From an uncultured Eubacteriales bacterium (lineage in GTDB: Bacteria > Bacillota > Clostridia > Oscillospirales > Acutalibacteraceae), in NCBI GenBank assembly GCA_934486915.1, contig CAKSRC010000023.1, forward strand, positions 1 through 21,813: a stretch of DNA of 21,813 bases, written 5' to 3'. The position numbers and the translations under genes were made by a program. Below, piece after piece: positions 14,372-21,186 of the stretch. The notes beneath the pieces are model-generated. The model was given only the letters and a program-made list of their open reading frames with translations, was not told the origin of the DNA and made no database searches. Every line of letters starts with the position of its first letter. The first letter of the stretch is position 1.

Positions 14372-14428
14372 CTTGAAACCACGCAAATACGTGATATGCT
14401 GAGGAGATCTTTTATCTCTTCGAGAACT
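14372..14428. other. Right attachment site overlapping the rpsI 3' end
   Basis: This is the direct repeat of 203-259. Positions 14412-14428 are the final codons of rpsI. The left copy differs within that part at one base (14421), changing TCG to TCA, both serine, so the ribosomal protein is unchanged by integration. The left 35 bases are identical to 203-237. Confidence 0.82.
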
Positions 14429-14813
14429 GAGGAGCACGACGAGCAGCCTTTAAGCCGTACTTCTTTCTTTCCTTCATTCTGGGGTCTCTTGTGAGGAAAC
14501 CGGCCTTCTTGAGAACGGGACGAAGCTCAGGGTTGAAAACGAGGAGAGCACGGGAAAGACCGTGTCTGATAGCACCTGCCTGACCTGTAACGCCGCCGCC
14601 TGCTACTGTGCAAACGATATCGAACTGCTCAGCGGTCTCAGTGAGAGCGAGAGGCTGTCTAACGATGAGCTTGAGGGTCTCAAGACCAAAGTAATCGTCA
14701 ATGTCTCTGCCATTGATGGTGATCTTGCCGCTGCCGGGGTAAACTCTTACTCTTGCAACAGAGCTTTTTCTTCTTCCTGTGCCGTAAAAATACTGCTGTT
14801 TAGATTCGTACAT
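14412..14813 (-). CDS. rpsI: 30S ribosomal protein S9
   Basis: The 133-residue protein has GGAGGG upstream of its ATG. The sequences YGTGRRKSSVARVRV, INGRDIDDYF, VAGGGVTGQAGAIRHGLSRAL and the basic C-terminus KYGLKAARRAPQFSKR are diagnostic of S9, whose C-terminal tail reaches the ribosomal P site. It is the second gene of the conserved rplM-rpsI operon, 14 bases after rplM. Its last codons are the integration target of the island. The Phe-Ser-Lys-Arg ending is supplied by the island's attachment sequence and is the same as the displaced host version at 243-257. Its terminator is now inside the integrase gene. Confidence 0.98.
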   Translation of the reverse strand: MYESKQQYFYGTGRRKSSVARVRVYPGSGKITINGRDIDDYFGLETLKLIVRQPLALTETAEQFDIVCTVAGGGVTGQAGAIRHGLSRALLVFNPELRPVLKKAGFLTRDPRMKERKKYGLKAARRAPQFSKR

Positions 14814-14827
14814 TGTTTACACCCTCC

Positions 14828-15256
14828 TTATATATCGAACTTTTCGGGCTTCTGTGCAGCATGGTTGTGCTCAGCGCCTGCATATACTCTCAGACGGGTA
14901 AGAGCTGCTCTGCCAAGTGTGTTGTTGGGGAGCATACCGTTTACTGCGATCATCATAGCCTTCTCAGGGTTCTTCTTCATCATTTCGCTGTACTTGGTCT
15001 CCTTAAGACCGCCGATCCAGCCGGTGTGCCACTTGTAGGTCTTCTGCTCGAGCTTTCTTCCTGTAAGAACAGCTTCAGCGCAGTTGATGATGATAACGTG
15101 GTCGCCGCAGTCAGCGTGAGGAGCGAATGTGGGCTTGTGCTTGCCACGGAGGATTGCAGCAGCCTGAGCAGCTACACGACCGAGGGACTTGCCGGAAGCA
15201 TCAAGCACATACCACTTACGGCTGATTTCATTAGCCTTAGGCATATAAGTTGACAT
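14828..15256 (-). CDS. rplM: 50S ribosomal protein L13
   Basis: The 142-residue protein has AAGGAG upstream of its ATG, the standard length for L13. WYVLDASGKSLGRVAAQAAAILRGKHKPTF, VIIINCAEAVLTGRKLEQKTYKWHTG and AVNGMLPNNTLGRAALTRLRVYAGAEHNHAAQKPE are signature segments. L13 is an early-binding protein of the large subunit. It is cotranscribed with rpsI from a consensus promoter at 15375-15403 and is probably autoregulated through the leader described separately. Confidence 0.98.
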   Translation of the reverse strand: MSTYMPKANEISRKWYVLDASGKSLGRVAAQAAAILRGKHKPTFAPHADCGDHVIIINCAEAVLTGRKLEQKTYKWHTGWIGGLKETKYSEMMKKNPEKAMMIAVNGMLPNNTLGRAALTRLRVYAGAEHNHAAQKPEKFDI

Positions 15257-15368
15257 AGTCAGATCTCCTTTTTAATATAGTATCGAAAAAATTGCCGCAT
15301 AGACGTTGGTACCGCCCTGCACGCAACTCAAATATCACAGGGAACTCATACCTCTTCTTTACACAACA
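15257..15368 (-). ncRNA. Probable L13 leader (autoregulatory 5' UTR of rplM-rpsI)
   Basis: The predicted transcript has a ~110-nt leader. On the minus strand GGTAT pairs with GTACC (15348-15352 with 15308-15312). An internal loop follows, then CCCTG pairs with CAGGG (15338-15342 with 15315-15319) around an 18-nt loop. A compact two-helix element in this position is what the L13 leader family of Firmicutes looks like, where L13 binds its own mRNA. The stems are seen; family membership is from memory and needs a covariance-model search. Confidence 0.5.
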
Positions 15369-15374
15369 TTGATT

Positions 15375-15403
15375 ATTATACACACTTGAAACGGGTTTGT
15401 CAA
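15375..15403 (-). promoter_or_regulatory. rplM-rpsI promoter, full consensus
   Basis: On the minus strand, TTGACA (15398-15403) and TATAAT (15375-15380) are exactly 17 bp apart. This perfect sigma-A promoter fits a ribosomal protein operon. From 15404 to 15614 upstream of it I see only AT-rich sequence with pyrimidine-rich TTCTCT-type stretches and no gene. Confidence 0.88.
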
Positions 15404-15614
15404 GACTTTTTCTGCGGATTTTTGAAATATATCCCTCATACTCTTGATTTCTCTCTGTTTTGCTTTAATTCTCTCCGTTTCTCTTAAATCGTTTCAGAAA
15501 TTTTCTGAGGGCAAAAATCTATTGAAAATGGCGTGATATAGGGAAAAATCCGTGCTTTTTATGTTCGGTCTGCCGTATTTCTGTTTTTTGAAATATCACA
15601 TAAGCTGCATAATA

Positions 15615-15716
15615 ATACTAATCACCAATAAAACTATAGACAAAAAATCATCGCATAATCCATATACGCAAGATTATGCTCGATTTTTTGTATAGTTTTT
15701 AATCGGTTCTTAGTAT
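15615..15716 (+). repeat. Family C 102-bp hairpin repeat, copy 1
   Basis: It starts ATACTAATCACCAATAAAA and ends with the imperfect inverse, GGTTCTTAGTAT. Inner arms GACAAAAAATC/GATTTTTTGTA and GCATAATC/GATTATGC make almost the whole unit one long hairpin. Copies at 16538 and 21740 are nearly identical and in the same orientation. There is no coding capacity. It sits between the rplM promoter and the 3' end of the M23 gene. Confidence 0.85.
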
Positions 15717-15727
15717 AACACAAATAT

Positions 15728-15769
15728 CCCCCTTCCGTCAAGTGCATAAGTGCGCCTGACAAAAGGGGG
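15728..15769 (-). terminator. Terminator of the M23 peptidase-like gene
   Basis: CCCCCTT...GTCA and TGAC...AAGGGGG form a strong GC-rich hairpin just after the stop codon at 15780. The trailing T-run on the minus strand is weak (ATATTTGTG), so termination may be incomplete. Confidence 0.6.
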
Positions 15770-15779
15770 AATGTTATTT

Positions 15780-16508
15780 TCAGCTTCCTTCGCCAGAGAG
15801 TATCTCAGCGGGATCTGTCCATGAGCCGTTTTTCTTGATGCCGAAGTGAAGGTGAGACTCGTCCGCAAGCTCGGCGTCAGCAGTGCTGCCAACCTCGCCG
15901 ATAACAGTGCCTGCGCTTACCTCGTCACCGGCGGAGACCTTTACCTCTTCCGCCAGATTGCAGTAGTAGCCTGTGTAGCCGCTGCCGTGGTCGATTACAA
16001 CTGTAATGCCCATCATGGGGTCGTCAGTCACTTCGGAGACGGTTCCCGCACAGATTGACTTCACATTCTCGCCCTGAGCTGCCGCAATGTCGATGCCGTC
16101 ATGGGTCTTCCACACGCTGAGAGTTTTGGACTTTACCAGCTCGCCGTCCGAGAAAGCTTCCAGTATCTCACCGTCTGCGGGACGTACCACTGCGCCTGTG
16201 ATAGCGTCCGACTCGGTGGGGGAGACCTCCGCTTCATCGCCGCCGAATGCGTCATGCTCAAGGATAATGTCCTCCTGAGGGGCTGCCGCATCTTCAACGG
16301 GAACATTGTCCGCCGCTGCGTTTGCGTCCTGCGCCGCCTCTGTCTGAGCTGTTTCAGATGTACTGCTCACGCCCGAAAGCTCGCTTCTCAGTTCCTTGGC
16401 CGATTTGTTGTAGGAGAAGATTCCCAGTGCTGCCACTGCAGCCAGACAGAAGCAGATGATGGCTGCCGTTCCCTTGCCCGATAACTTGCCGTTGAAATGA
16501 TTTTTCAT
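15780..16508 (-). CDS. M23 family metallopeptidase-like protein, SpoIIQ-like
   Basis: The 242-residue protein starts at ATG 16508 with GAAAGGA upstream; a TTG six codons earlier overlaps that site. One transmembrane segment (about 13-34) is followed by an Ala/Glu/Asp-rich linker (about 45-105) and a LytM/M23 domain (about 110-237). The HxxxD motif (H136, D140, THDGID) and HLH (H219, H221) are present. The third catalytic position, normally YxHL, is Asn (YYCNL, N184). This substitution and the single-anchor layout recall SpoIIQ, the forespore membrane protein of the engulfment channel. It may bind rather than cut peptidoglycan. A general cell-wall role is the alternative. Confidence 0.7.
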   Translation of the reverse strand: MKNHFNGKLSGKGTAAIICFCLAAVAALGIFSYNKSAKELRSELSGVSSTSETAQTEAAQDANAAADNVPVEDAAAPQEDIILEHDAFGGDEAEVSPTESDAITGAVVRPADGEILEAFSDGELVKSKTLSVWKTHDGIDIAAAQGENVKSICAGTVSEVTDDPMMGITVVIDHGSGYTGYYCNLAEEVKVSAGDEVSAGTVIGEVGSTADAELADESHLHFGIKKNGSWTDPAEILSGEGS

Positions 16509-16537
16509 ATTATCGTGTCCTTTCAAATAGTGATCTG

Positions 16538-16639
16538 ATACTAATCACCAATAAAACTATAGACAAAAAATCATCGCATAATCCATATACGCAAGATTAT
16601 GCTCGATTTTTTGTATAGTTTTTAATTGGTTCTTAGTAT
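16538..16639 (+). repeat. Family C 102-bp hairpin repeat, copy 2
   Basis: It is identical to copy 1 (15615-15716) except for one base near the right end (TTAATTGG for TTAATCGG). It is inserted between the 3' end of the CmpB-like gene and the ribosome binding site of the M23 gene, both read leftward, so it forms part of the M23 5' region and could influence its transcript. Confidence 0.85.
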
Positions 16640-16679
16640 GAGGATTGCCTCGCTACTATTTTTGCCGTTAATTTGAAGT

Positions 16680-17126
16680 TTATACAGAAAAATTTTCCGA
16701 AAGTCCCGTATTCGGTGTTTCATCGGCAGGGGATTCCAGACTGCACGCCAGCGCAACGGGATATGACAGCAAAAACCACGCTCCCGAGTATGAGGGACAA
16801 ATCTGCCCCAGCACATTCAGGTACATATGGGAATAATCCCACACGTTCCAGCCCATGAGCAGATTTACTATGCAGCCCACGGTGAACTCGAAAAATGTTA
16901 TCACGCACATTCCGAAAAAGCATTTCATCGCAATGCTGTCGTTGGGGTGGCTGATATACCGTAGATACATTATCAGCAGGCATATGCCGCCTGTCAGCGT
17001 CATTGACCAGTGGGTGAAGCCCCGATAGACCACCTCGATAAGCGAGTAGATAATGCCGCCGCCGAGGAATACCGTCAGCCTGCGCCCGAATGGGGAGGTT
17101 TGCAGCCAGGGAGAAGGCTCATTCAT
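16680..17126 (-). CDS. CmpB-type integral membrane protein (putative ABC transporter type IV)
   Basis: The 148-residue protein starts at ATG 17126 with AAAGGT upstream. About four hydrophobic segments are visible: RLTVFLGGGIIYSLIEVVY, MTLTGGICLLIMYLRY, MKCFFGMCVITFFEFTVGCI and SGAWFLLSYPVALACSL. The motif FEFTVGCIVNLLMGWNVWDYS is typical of the PF06541 family, whose annotation as an ABC transporter permease is weak. Its function is unknown. It is divergent from the sugar transferase gene, and the two share a 160-bp intergenic region. Confidence 0.7.
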   Translation of the reverse strand: MNEPSPWLQTSPFGRRLTVFLGGGIIYSLIEVVYRGFTHWSMTLTGGICLLIMYLRYISHPNDSIAMKCFFGMCVITFFEFTVGCIVNLLMGWNVWDYSHMYLNVLGQICPSYSGAWFLLSYPVALACSLESPADETPNTGLSENFSV

Positions 17127-17212
17127 ATTATCACGACCTTTTTTTGTATTTGTTGATGATATTTTATCCCTTTGGCGGCTGAATATTCATCTGAACAGCC
17201 CGTCTCAACCGC

Positions 17213-17241
17213 TTGATTTTGCCTTTATGATGTGCTATAAT
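17213..17241 (+). promoter_or_regulatory. Promoter of the sugar transferase gene
   Basis: TTGATT (17213-17218) and TATAAT (17236-17241) are 17 bp apart, 45 bp before the start codon. The ribosome binding site AAAGGGTG follows. Confidence 0.7.
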
Positions 17242-17286
17242 ATACTTATTTACTGCATAAACATTATTAAAGGGTGAAATTCCGAT

Positions 17287-18669
17287 ATGAATATAAAAAA
17301 ACGTGAAAAATACAAACGGCTCATAATGGGGCTTATCTCCTCCGTGCTGATAATCTTCCTGCTGGGCAGCTACGCCTGCGCATGGCTCACTCACTATAAC
17401 CTTGTGCTCAATTCCGACAGGATCCAGGCTGACCATTTCGGCTGGAAGGGAAATCTGCTTATTTTCGGCGTGTATCTGGTGCTTATCTTCCTGTTTTCAA
17501 GGATATACAACGGCTTCAGGATAGGTCTGCTGAGAGTGTCGGACATTATTTATTCCCAGTGCTTGTCCGTGCTGTTCATCAACGGCATAACATATGTACA
17601 GATATGCCTTTTGGAGCGTTCTGTTGCCGATGTGCTGCCTATGCTCTGGGTCACTCTTGCGGACATGGCGTTCATTGGTATCTGGGCATTCTGCGGCAAC
17701 CGCATTTACTCAAAGCTTTATGCGCCCAAGAAAATGGTGATAATCTACGGAAGCAGGCAGGCGGTGGGACTTATTGAAAAAATGAGCCTCCGTGAGGACA
17801 GGTTCATGATCTGCCGTGCTGTAAGCTGTGATGAGGATATCAGCCTTATCACCGAGCTTATCGTTTCCTATGACGCTGTTATCATCTGCGATGTTCCCAG
17901 CGAGCGGAAGAATGATATCCTGAAAATATGCTTTGCAAACTCAAAGCGCACATACATCACTCCCAAGCTTTCGGATATCATTATAAGAGGTGCGGAGCAG
18001 ATACATCTGTTCGATACGCCGCTTCTTGTATGCCGAAATTCTGGGCTTTCCGCCGAGTCGCTTATCATCAAGCGTGCCTTTGATATCCTGCTTTCGGCAC
18101 TGGGCTGCATTGTAACATCGCCCATAATGCTCATAACCGCCCTGTGCATAAAGCTGTATGACGGCGGCCCCGTGTTCTACACTCAGGACAGGCTCACCCG
18201 TGACGGCAAGGTGTTCAAGGTCTATAAATTCAGGAGCATGAAAACTGACGCTGAAAAGGACGGCGTTGCAAGGCTTGCGGGAGAGCATGACGACCGCATC
18301 ACCCCTGTGGGCAGAGTTATACGCAAGGTGAGAATAGACGAGCTTCCTCAGCTGCTTAACATTTTAAAGGGCGATATGTCCATAGTAGGACCCCGCCCCG
18401 AGCGCCCCGAGCTTGCTGCGGAAAACGAAAAGATAATGCCCGAATTCCGCTACAGGCTCAAGGTCAAGGCAGGACTTACGGGATATGCGCAGGTGCTGGG
18501 AAAGTACAACACTACGCCCTATGACAAGCTGCGTCTTGATCTGATGTACATTGAGCAGTATTCGCTGCTGCTTGACATAAAGCTGATACTTATGACCATA
18601 AAGATACTTTTTATCCCCGAAAGCACCGAGGGCGTCAAGGACGACAACACTTCGGGCACAGCCTTATAA
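17287..18669 (+). CDS. Polyprenyl-phosphate sugar-1-phosphate transferase (exopolysaccharide initiation)
   Basis: The 460-residue protein has four N-terminal membrane segments (about 12-33, 52-70, 88-108, 112-132) and a CoA-binding-like middle domain (VVIIYGSRQAVGLIEKM). A fifth membrane helix (about 264-287) precedes the bacterial sugar transferase domain PF02397: FDILLSALG, GGPVFYTQDRLTRDGKVFKVYKFRSM, RIDELPQLLNILKGDMSIVGPRPERPEL, and KAGLTGYAQVLGKYNTT. The DExPQ and PRPE motifs are intact. It transfers a hexose-1-phosphate from a UDP-sugar to undecaprenyl phosphate, the first step of capsule or exopolysaccharide assembly (WcaJ/CpsE-like). No other polysaccharide genes are adjacent. It is convergent with the next gene, with a 6-bp overlap. 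Confidence 0.9.
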   Translation: MNIKKREKYKRLIMGLISSVLIIFLLGSYACAWLTHYNLVLNSDRIQADHFGWKGNLLIFGVYLVLIFLFSRIYNGFRIGLLRVSDIIYSQCLSVLFINGITYVQICLLERSVADVLPMLWVTLADMAFIGIWAFCGNRIYSKLYAPKKMVIIYGSRQAVGLIEKMSLREDRFMICRAVSCDEDISLITELIVSYDAVIICDVPSERKNDILKICFANSKRTYITPKLSDIIIRGAEQIHLFDTPLLVCRNSGLSAESLIIKRAFDILLSALGCIVTSPIMLITALCIKLYDGGPVFYTQDRLTRDGKVFKVYKFRSMKTDAEKDGVARLAGEHDDRITPVGRVIRKVRIDELPQLLNILKGDMSIVGPRPERPELAAENEKIMPEFRYRLKVKAGLTGYAQVLGKYNTTPYDKLRLDLMYIEQYSLLLDIKLILMTIKILFIPESTEGVKDDNTSGTAL

Positions 18670-19719
18670 GCTCTTTATCTCCGATATAAGCTTGTAGGAA
18701 AGGCGGTTAAGGCTGTCAAAATCGGCGGCGGAGACATAATATTTTTCCAGCGTATCATGGATATCCTTTGCGGACTGCATTGCCGAAGCGGCTTCACGGA
18801 TCATTTCGGAAGCCGCTTTTTTGCCGAATCTCAGCCGCTGCTTTATCATGGGTTGTGGGACATAGAACCGCCTGAAATTTATTACCTTTTTGCTGCCCTC
18901 CACAGTTATGTTATTGATGCAGCCCGAGGTTATGAACGCTGTGCCAAGCTCGGGGATAAGAACGTGCTCGTAGTACATTTCGGTGCAGAGAGGGCAGCGG
19001 CTGACGATAACATCATAGCCCTTTCTTACAGCCGAGTCGCAGATGTCACGGAGGAAAATATCCGAGCCTGCCATAAAGCTGTCGGACAGCAGATATATCT
19101 TCTCATACTCAGGCAGATAGGTCTTGTAGCCGTTCATGGTCATTGCCGAAAGCTGCTTTGCCGTTACCTTGCCGCAGGCTATTTTTTCGGCTTTTTTCGG
19201 GATAAGCCTTTTTGATGTACGGCCGGTAAAGGCGTTCAGCTTTTCTATGTCCAGTGACTCGGCTGCGGCGGAAAGCATATCGGATATTACCGAGGAAATA
19301 GCCGCAAGGCACAGGCGGCAGCGCTTGTGGAAGCCTGCGCACTCATCTGTGACGGTGATGATATCCTTTTTATTCTGCCTGAGCTTTGCGGCGTCCAGAT
19401 ATGCTCCCAGGTCGATTATGGACTCCACCGCCTTTGGGTAAACAGGGTCAAAGCAGTGGGGAGCGGTGCCGTCCATAATGATAGCTTTTCTGCTTTTCAG
19501 ATAAACTGCGTCCAGGGAATCGGGGTCGGAGGAGCAATGGTATATTTCCTGAGGTTCATCGGAAAAGGCAGCGGATATTTTTTTCATCAGGGTGGATTTT
19601 CCGCAGCCTGCCGTGCCTTTCAGAAGATAGATCGTGTTGTCCGTGTCGCTCAGCAGCTCCTTGATTGGTGTCACAAAGCCGCAGGGGGAAGATGAGCCTA
19701 AAAAGTAGTGTTCGTTCAT
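18664..19719 (-). CDS. P-loop ATPase of the PRK06851-type Clostridia family
   Basis: The 351-residue protein starts at ATG 19719 with GGAGG upstream; a longer in-frame extension has no binding site. Residues 35-43 (GTAGCGKST) are a clear Walker A motif. YHCSSDPDSLDAVYL and KAIIMDGTAPHCFDPVYPKAVESIIDLG are the conserved blocks of this uncharacterised family. The second half (KIYLLSDSFMAGSDIFLRDICDSAVRKGYDVIVSRCPL) resembles a second, degenerate P-loop-like unit. It is probably a soluble ATPase of unknown function. A 43-bp inverted repeat lies in its 5' UTR (19738-19780). Confidence 0.8.
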   Translation of the reverse strand: MNEHYFLGSSSPCGFVTPIKELLSDTDNTIYLLKGTAGCGKSTLMKKISAAFSDEPQEIYHCSSDPDSLDAVYLKSRKAIIMDGTAPHCFDPVYPKAVESIIDLGAYLDAAKLRQNKKDIITVTDECAGFHKRCRLCLAAISSVISDMLSAAAESLDIEKLNAFTGRTSKRLIPKKAEKIACGKVTAKQLSAMTMNGYKTYLPEYEKIYLLSDSFMAGSDIFLRDICDSAVRKGYDVIVSRCPLCTEMYYEHVLIPELGTAFITSGCINNITVEGSKKVINFRRFYVPQPMIKQRLRFGKKAASEMIREAASAMQSAKDIHDTLEKYYVSAADFDSLNRLSYKLISEIKSL

Positions 19720-19737
19720 AAAAATACCTCCGTCTGT

Positions 19738-19780
19738 GTATCGCCTTAATTCTGTGAAATAATAGCTTTGTCGGCGATAC
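19738..19780 (-). promoter_or_regulatory. Inverted repeat in the 5' UTR of the P-loop ATPase gene
   Basis: GTATCGCC (19738-19745) and GGCGATAC (19773-19780) are perfect complements separated by 27 bases, ending 19 bases before the start codon. It could be an RNA hairpin or an operator affecting the ATPase gene. From 19781 to 19930 I see only AT-rich sequence with no gene. Confidence 0.35.
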
Positions 19781-19930
19781 TTTATTTTTATACTTATATT
19801 ATGCCGAAAAGGCGGATTGTTGAAAAAAACAGTGAGGTAAATTATGATATTGCACAAAAATATTAAAGTCAATTATAACTTTATGTGATAACTGCCAAAA
19901 ATCCTGAGTAAATAATGTGCAAAAAATGAA

Positions 19931-19959
19931 TTGAATATTTAAAAATAATAGTGTATAAT
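19931..19959 (+). promoter_or_regulatory. Promoter of a candidate small RNA
   Basis: TTGAAT (19931-19936) and TATAAT (19954-19959) are exactly 17 bp apart. No coding frame follows; a terminator appears about 100 nt downstream, which points to a non-coding transcript. Confidence 0.7.
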
Positions 19960-19965
19960 AAGAAC

Positions 19966-20063
19966 ATACTCAAAGGGAACAAACCTTTGATAAAAAAACA
20001 CACTATCCTCTCTTAAAATCTTTCCATAAAAAGCAGTCATCTGTAGCGGATGGCTGCTTTTTA
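19966..20063 (+). ncRNA. Candidate small RNA, ~98 nt, unidentified
   Basis: The transcript predicted from the promoter at 19931-19959 begins near 19966. It first forms TCAAAGG/CCTTTGA with a 7-nt loop (19970-19976, 19984-19990). A ~37-nt, apparently single-stranded A/C/U-rich linker follows, containing CACACTATCCTCTCTT (20000-20015). An intrinsic terminator closes it: AAAAAGCAGTCATC and GATGGCTGCTTTTT (20028-20041, 20049-20062), 14 pairs with one U-G. No start codon with a ribosome binding site lies inside. CCUCUC could pair with Shine-Dalgarno sequences, a typical trait of Firmicutes regulatory RNAs, but targets are not known. I do not recognise it as a named family. Confidence 0.6.
20028..20062 (+). 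terminator. Intrinsic terminator of the candidate small RNA
   Basis: A 14-pair stem with a 7-nt loop ends in five T. The A-run on the other side also makes it able to stop leftward transcription. Confidence 0.85.
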
Positions 20064-20083
20064 TGTTATAATAAATTTTCCTC

Positions 20084-20112
20084 TTTTCATGTGCCGAAAA
20101 TTATGTTATAAT
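20084..20112 (+). promoter_or_regulatory. Possible promoter of the DNA glycosylase gene
   Basis: TTTTCA (20084-20089) and TATAAT (20107-20112) are 17 bp apart. TTATGTTATAATAA occurs twice (20061-20074, 20101-20114). The family A repeat (20121-20280) lies between this promoter and the gene, so the mRNA would carry the folded repeat in its leader. Confidence 0.4.
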
Positions 20113-20120
20113 AAGGTGTA

Positions 20121-20280
20121 ATACTAATCTTCAATCGTTCTATGGGCAAAGCCGACAGATGAAATAAGACCAGTCTAGGAAAGTGACCGCAGGCGGGCTT
20201 GCCGCCCGGCAAGGGAGCTTGACGAAGAATGGGCTTATTTCAGCCGAGGATTTGTCTGTAGGTTGATTGAAGATTAGTAT
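20121..20280 (+). repeat. Family A MITE-like palindromic repeat, complete copy
   Basis: This 160-bp unit has 16-bp perfect terminal inverted repeats, ATACTAATCTTCAATC and GATTGAAGATTAGTAT. The centre has a GC-rich hairpin, CTTGCC-GCCC-GGCAAG. The left 74 bases match 1-74 in inverted orientation with one difference. The terminal ATACTAATC is shared with the family C repeats. No open frame of useful length is present. It separates the candidate promoter at 20084-20112 from the glycosylase gene. Confidence 0.88.
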
Positions 20281-20343
20281 GACTTAAAATTTTCAGGCAG
20301 GCTCATAAGCAGGTCTGCGTAACTGCGAACGATCGGTGATAAT

Positions 20344-21186
20344 ATGGATTATACTTATAAAAACGGAGATATTATTCTCTGCGAAGAAAATTTCTCTCTT
20401 GATGATACCCTTGACTGCGGTCAGGCGTTCAGGTGGGAAAGCGTGCCCTCGGACTATTTCAGGACGTACAAGGGATATTACAAAAATATCCCCCTGACCA
20501 TATCCCAGACGGAATATGACAAGGGGATATTCATTCTCCACGGCGTTACCGAGGAGGATTTCAGAAATATCTGGCTGGATTACTTTGATCTTAACACGGA
20601 TTACGGCGAGCTGAAACGACGCTTTTCCGAGGATGAAACTCTTGCAAAGGCGTGCGCATATGCCAAGGGCGTAAGGCTTCTCAGGCAGGACGCAGAGGAG
20701 TGCCTTATCTCGTTCATTCTTTCTCAGAACAACAATATCCCACGAATAAAGGGGATAATCGGCAGGCTGTGCGATATGTACGGCGGATTTCCGCAGTTTT
20801 CACAGATGAGGGGCGTTACTGCCGATGAGCTGGCACCTTTGCGTGCGGGCTTTCGTGCAAAGTACATTGAGGACTGTGCCGCAAGGGTCAATTCGGGCGA
20901 GCTTTCGCTGGACGAGGTAAAGAAAATGCCCCTGACGGAAGCGGAAAAAGCGCTTATGACCGTCAAAGGCATTGGCCCCAAGGTGGCTATGTGCGTATTG
21001 CTTTTCGGTATGTACAGAACGGACGCATATCCTGTTGATGTGTGGATAAAGCGTGTTAACGAAAGCTTTTATCCCAACGGTCTGCCCGACTGCGTAAGGG
21101 GCGTTCAGGGCATTGCCCAGCAGTATCTTTTCCACTACATACGCACCTGTCCCGAGGCGGCGGAGCTTATTCATCGGGATAAGTGA
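20344..21186 (+). CDS. ogg: 8-oxoguanine DNA glycosylase (OGG1-type)
   Basis: The 280-residue protein starts at ATG 20344, with only a weak ribosome binding site (GGTGAT). Residues ~15-110 form the OGG N-terminal domain (DDTLDCGQAFRWE). Residues ~115-265 form the helix-hairpin-helix GPD domain: ECLISFILSQNNNI, then VKGIGPKVAMCVLLF (207-221) with catalytic lysine K213, and YPVDVWIKR with D232. It removes 8-oxoguanine from DNA and cleaves the strand as a bifunctional glycosylase in base excision repair. The 3' end overlaps the convergent lipoprotein gene by 20 bp. All key residues are intact. Confidence 0.92.
   Translation: MDYTYKNGDIILCEENFSLDDTLDCGQAFRWESVPSDYFRTYKGYYKNIPLTISQTEYDKGIFILHGVTEEDFRNIWLDYFDLNTDYGELKRRFSEDETLAKACAYAKGVRLLRQDAEECLISFILSQNNNIPRIKGIIGRLCDMYGGFPQFSQMRGVTADELAPLRAGFRAKYIEDCAARVNSGELSLDEVKKMPLTEAEKALMTVKGIGPKVAMCVLLFGMYRTDAYPVDVWIKRVNESFYPNGLPDCVRGVQGIAQQYLFHYIRTCPEAAELIHRDK

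Larger units (their letters stand above)
203..14428. mobile_element. Integrated island (decayed ICE/IME) in the 3' end of rpsI
   Basis: The element is bounded by 57-bp direct repeats (203-259, 14372-14428). The right copy contains the last codons of rpsI and the left copy carries a displaced version of them. Next to the right end are a tyrosine integrase and two excisionase-like genes. Next to the left end are a RepA_N-type initiator, a candidate oriT and mobC. No relaxase, coupling protein or type IV secretion gene is present. Two fragments foreign to each other, phage tail with serine recombinase and type I methyltransferase, flank the cargo operon, suggesting nested insertions. Integration into the 3' end of rpsI is, as I recall, known for some Firmicutes ICEs. 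The boundaries are seen; the present mobility is inferred. Confidence 0.82.

Noticed and set aside
14562..15253. Long plus-strand frames opposite rpsI and rplM
   Set aside because: Both ribosomal protein genes on the minus strand are certain; these frames are shadows of their codon bias.
18757..19695. Plus-strand frames opposite the P-loop ATPase gene
   Set aside because: The minus-strand product has an intact Walker A motif, family blocks and a good start; the opposite frames overlap each other and have no such support.
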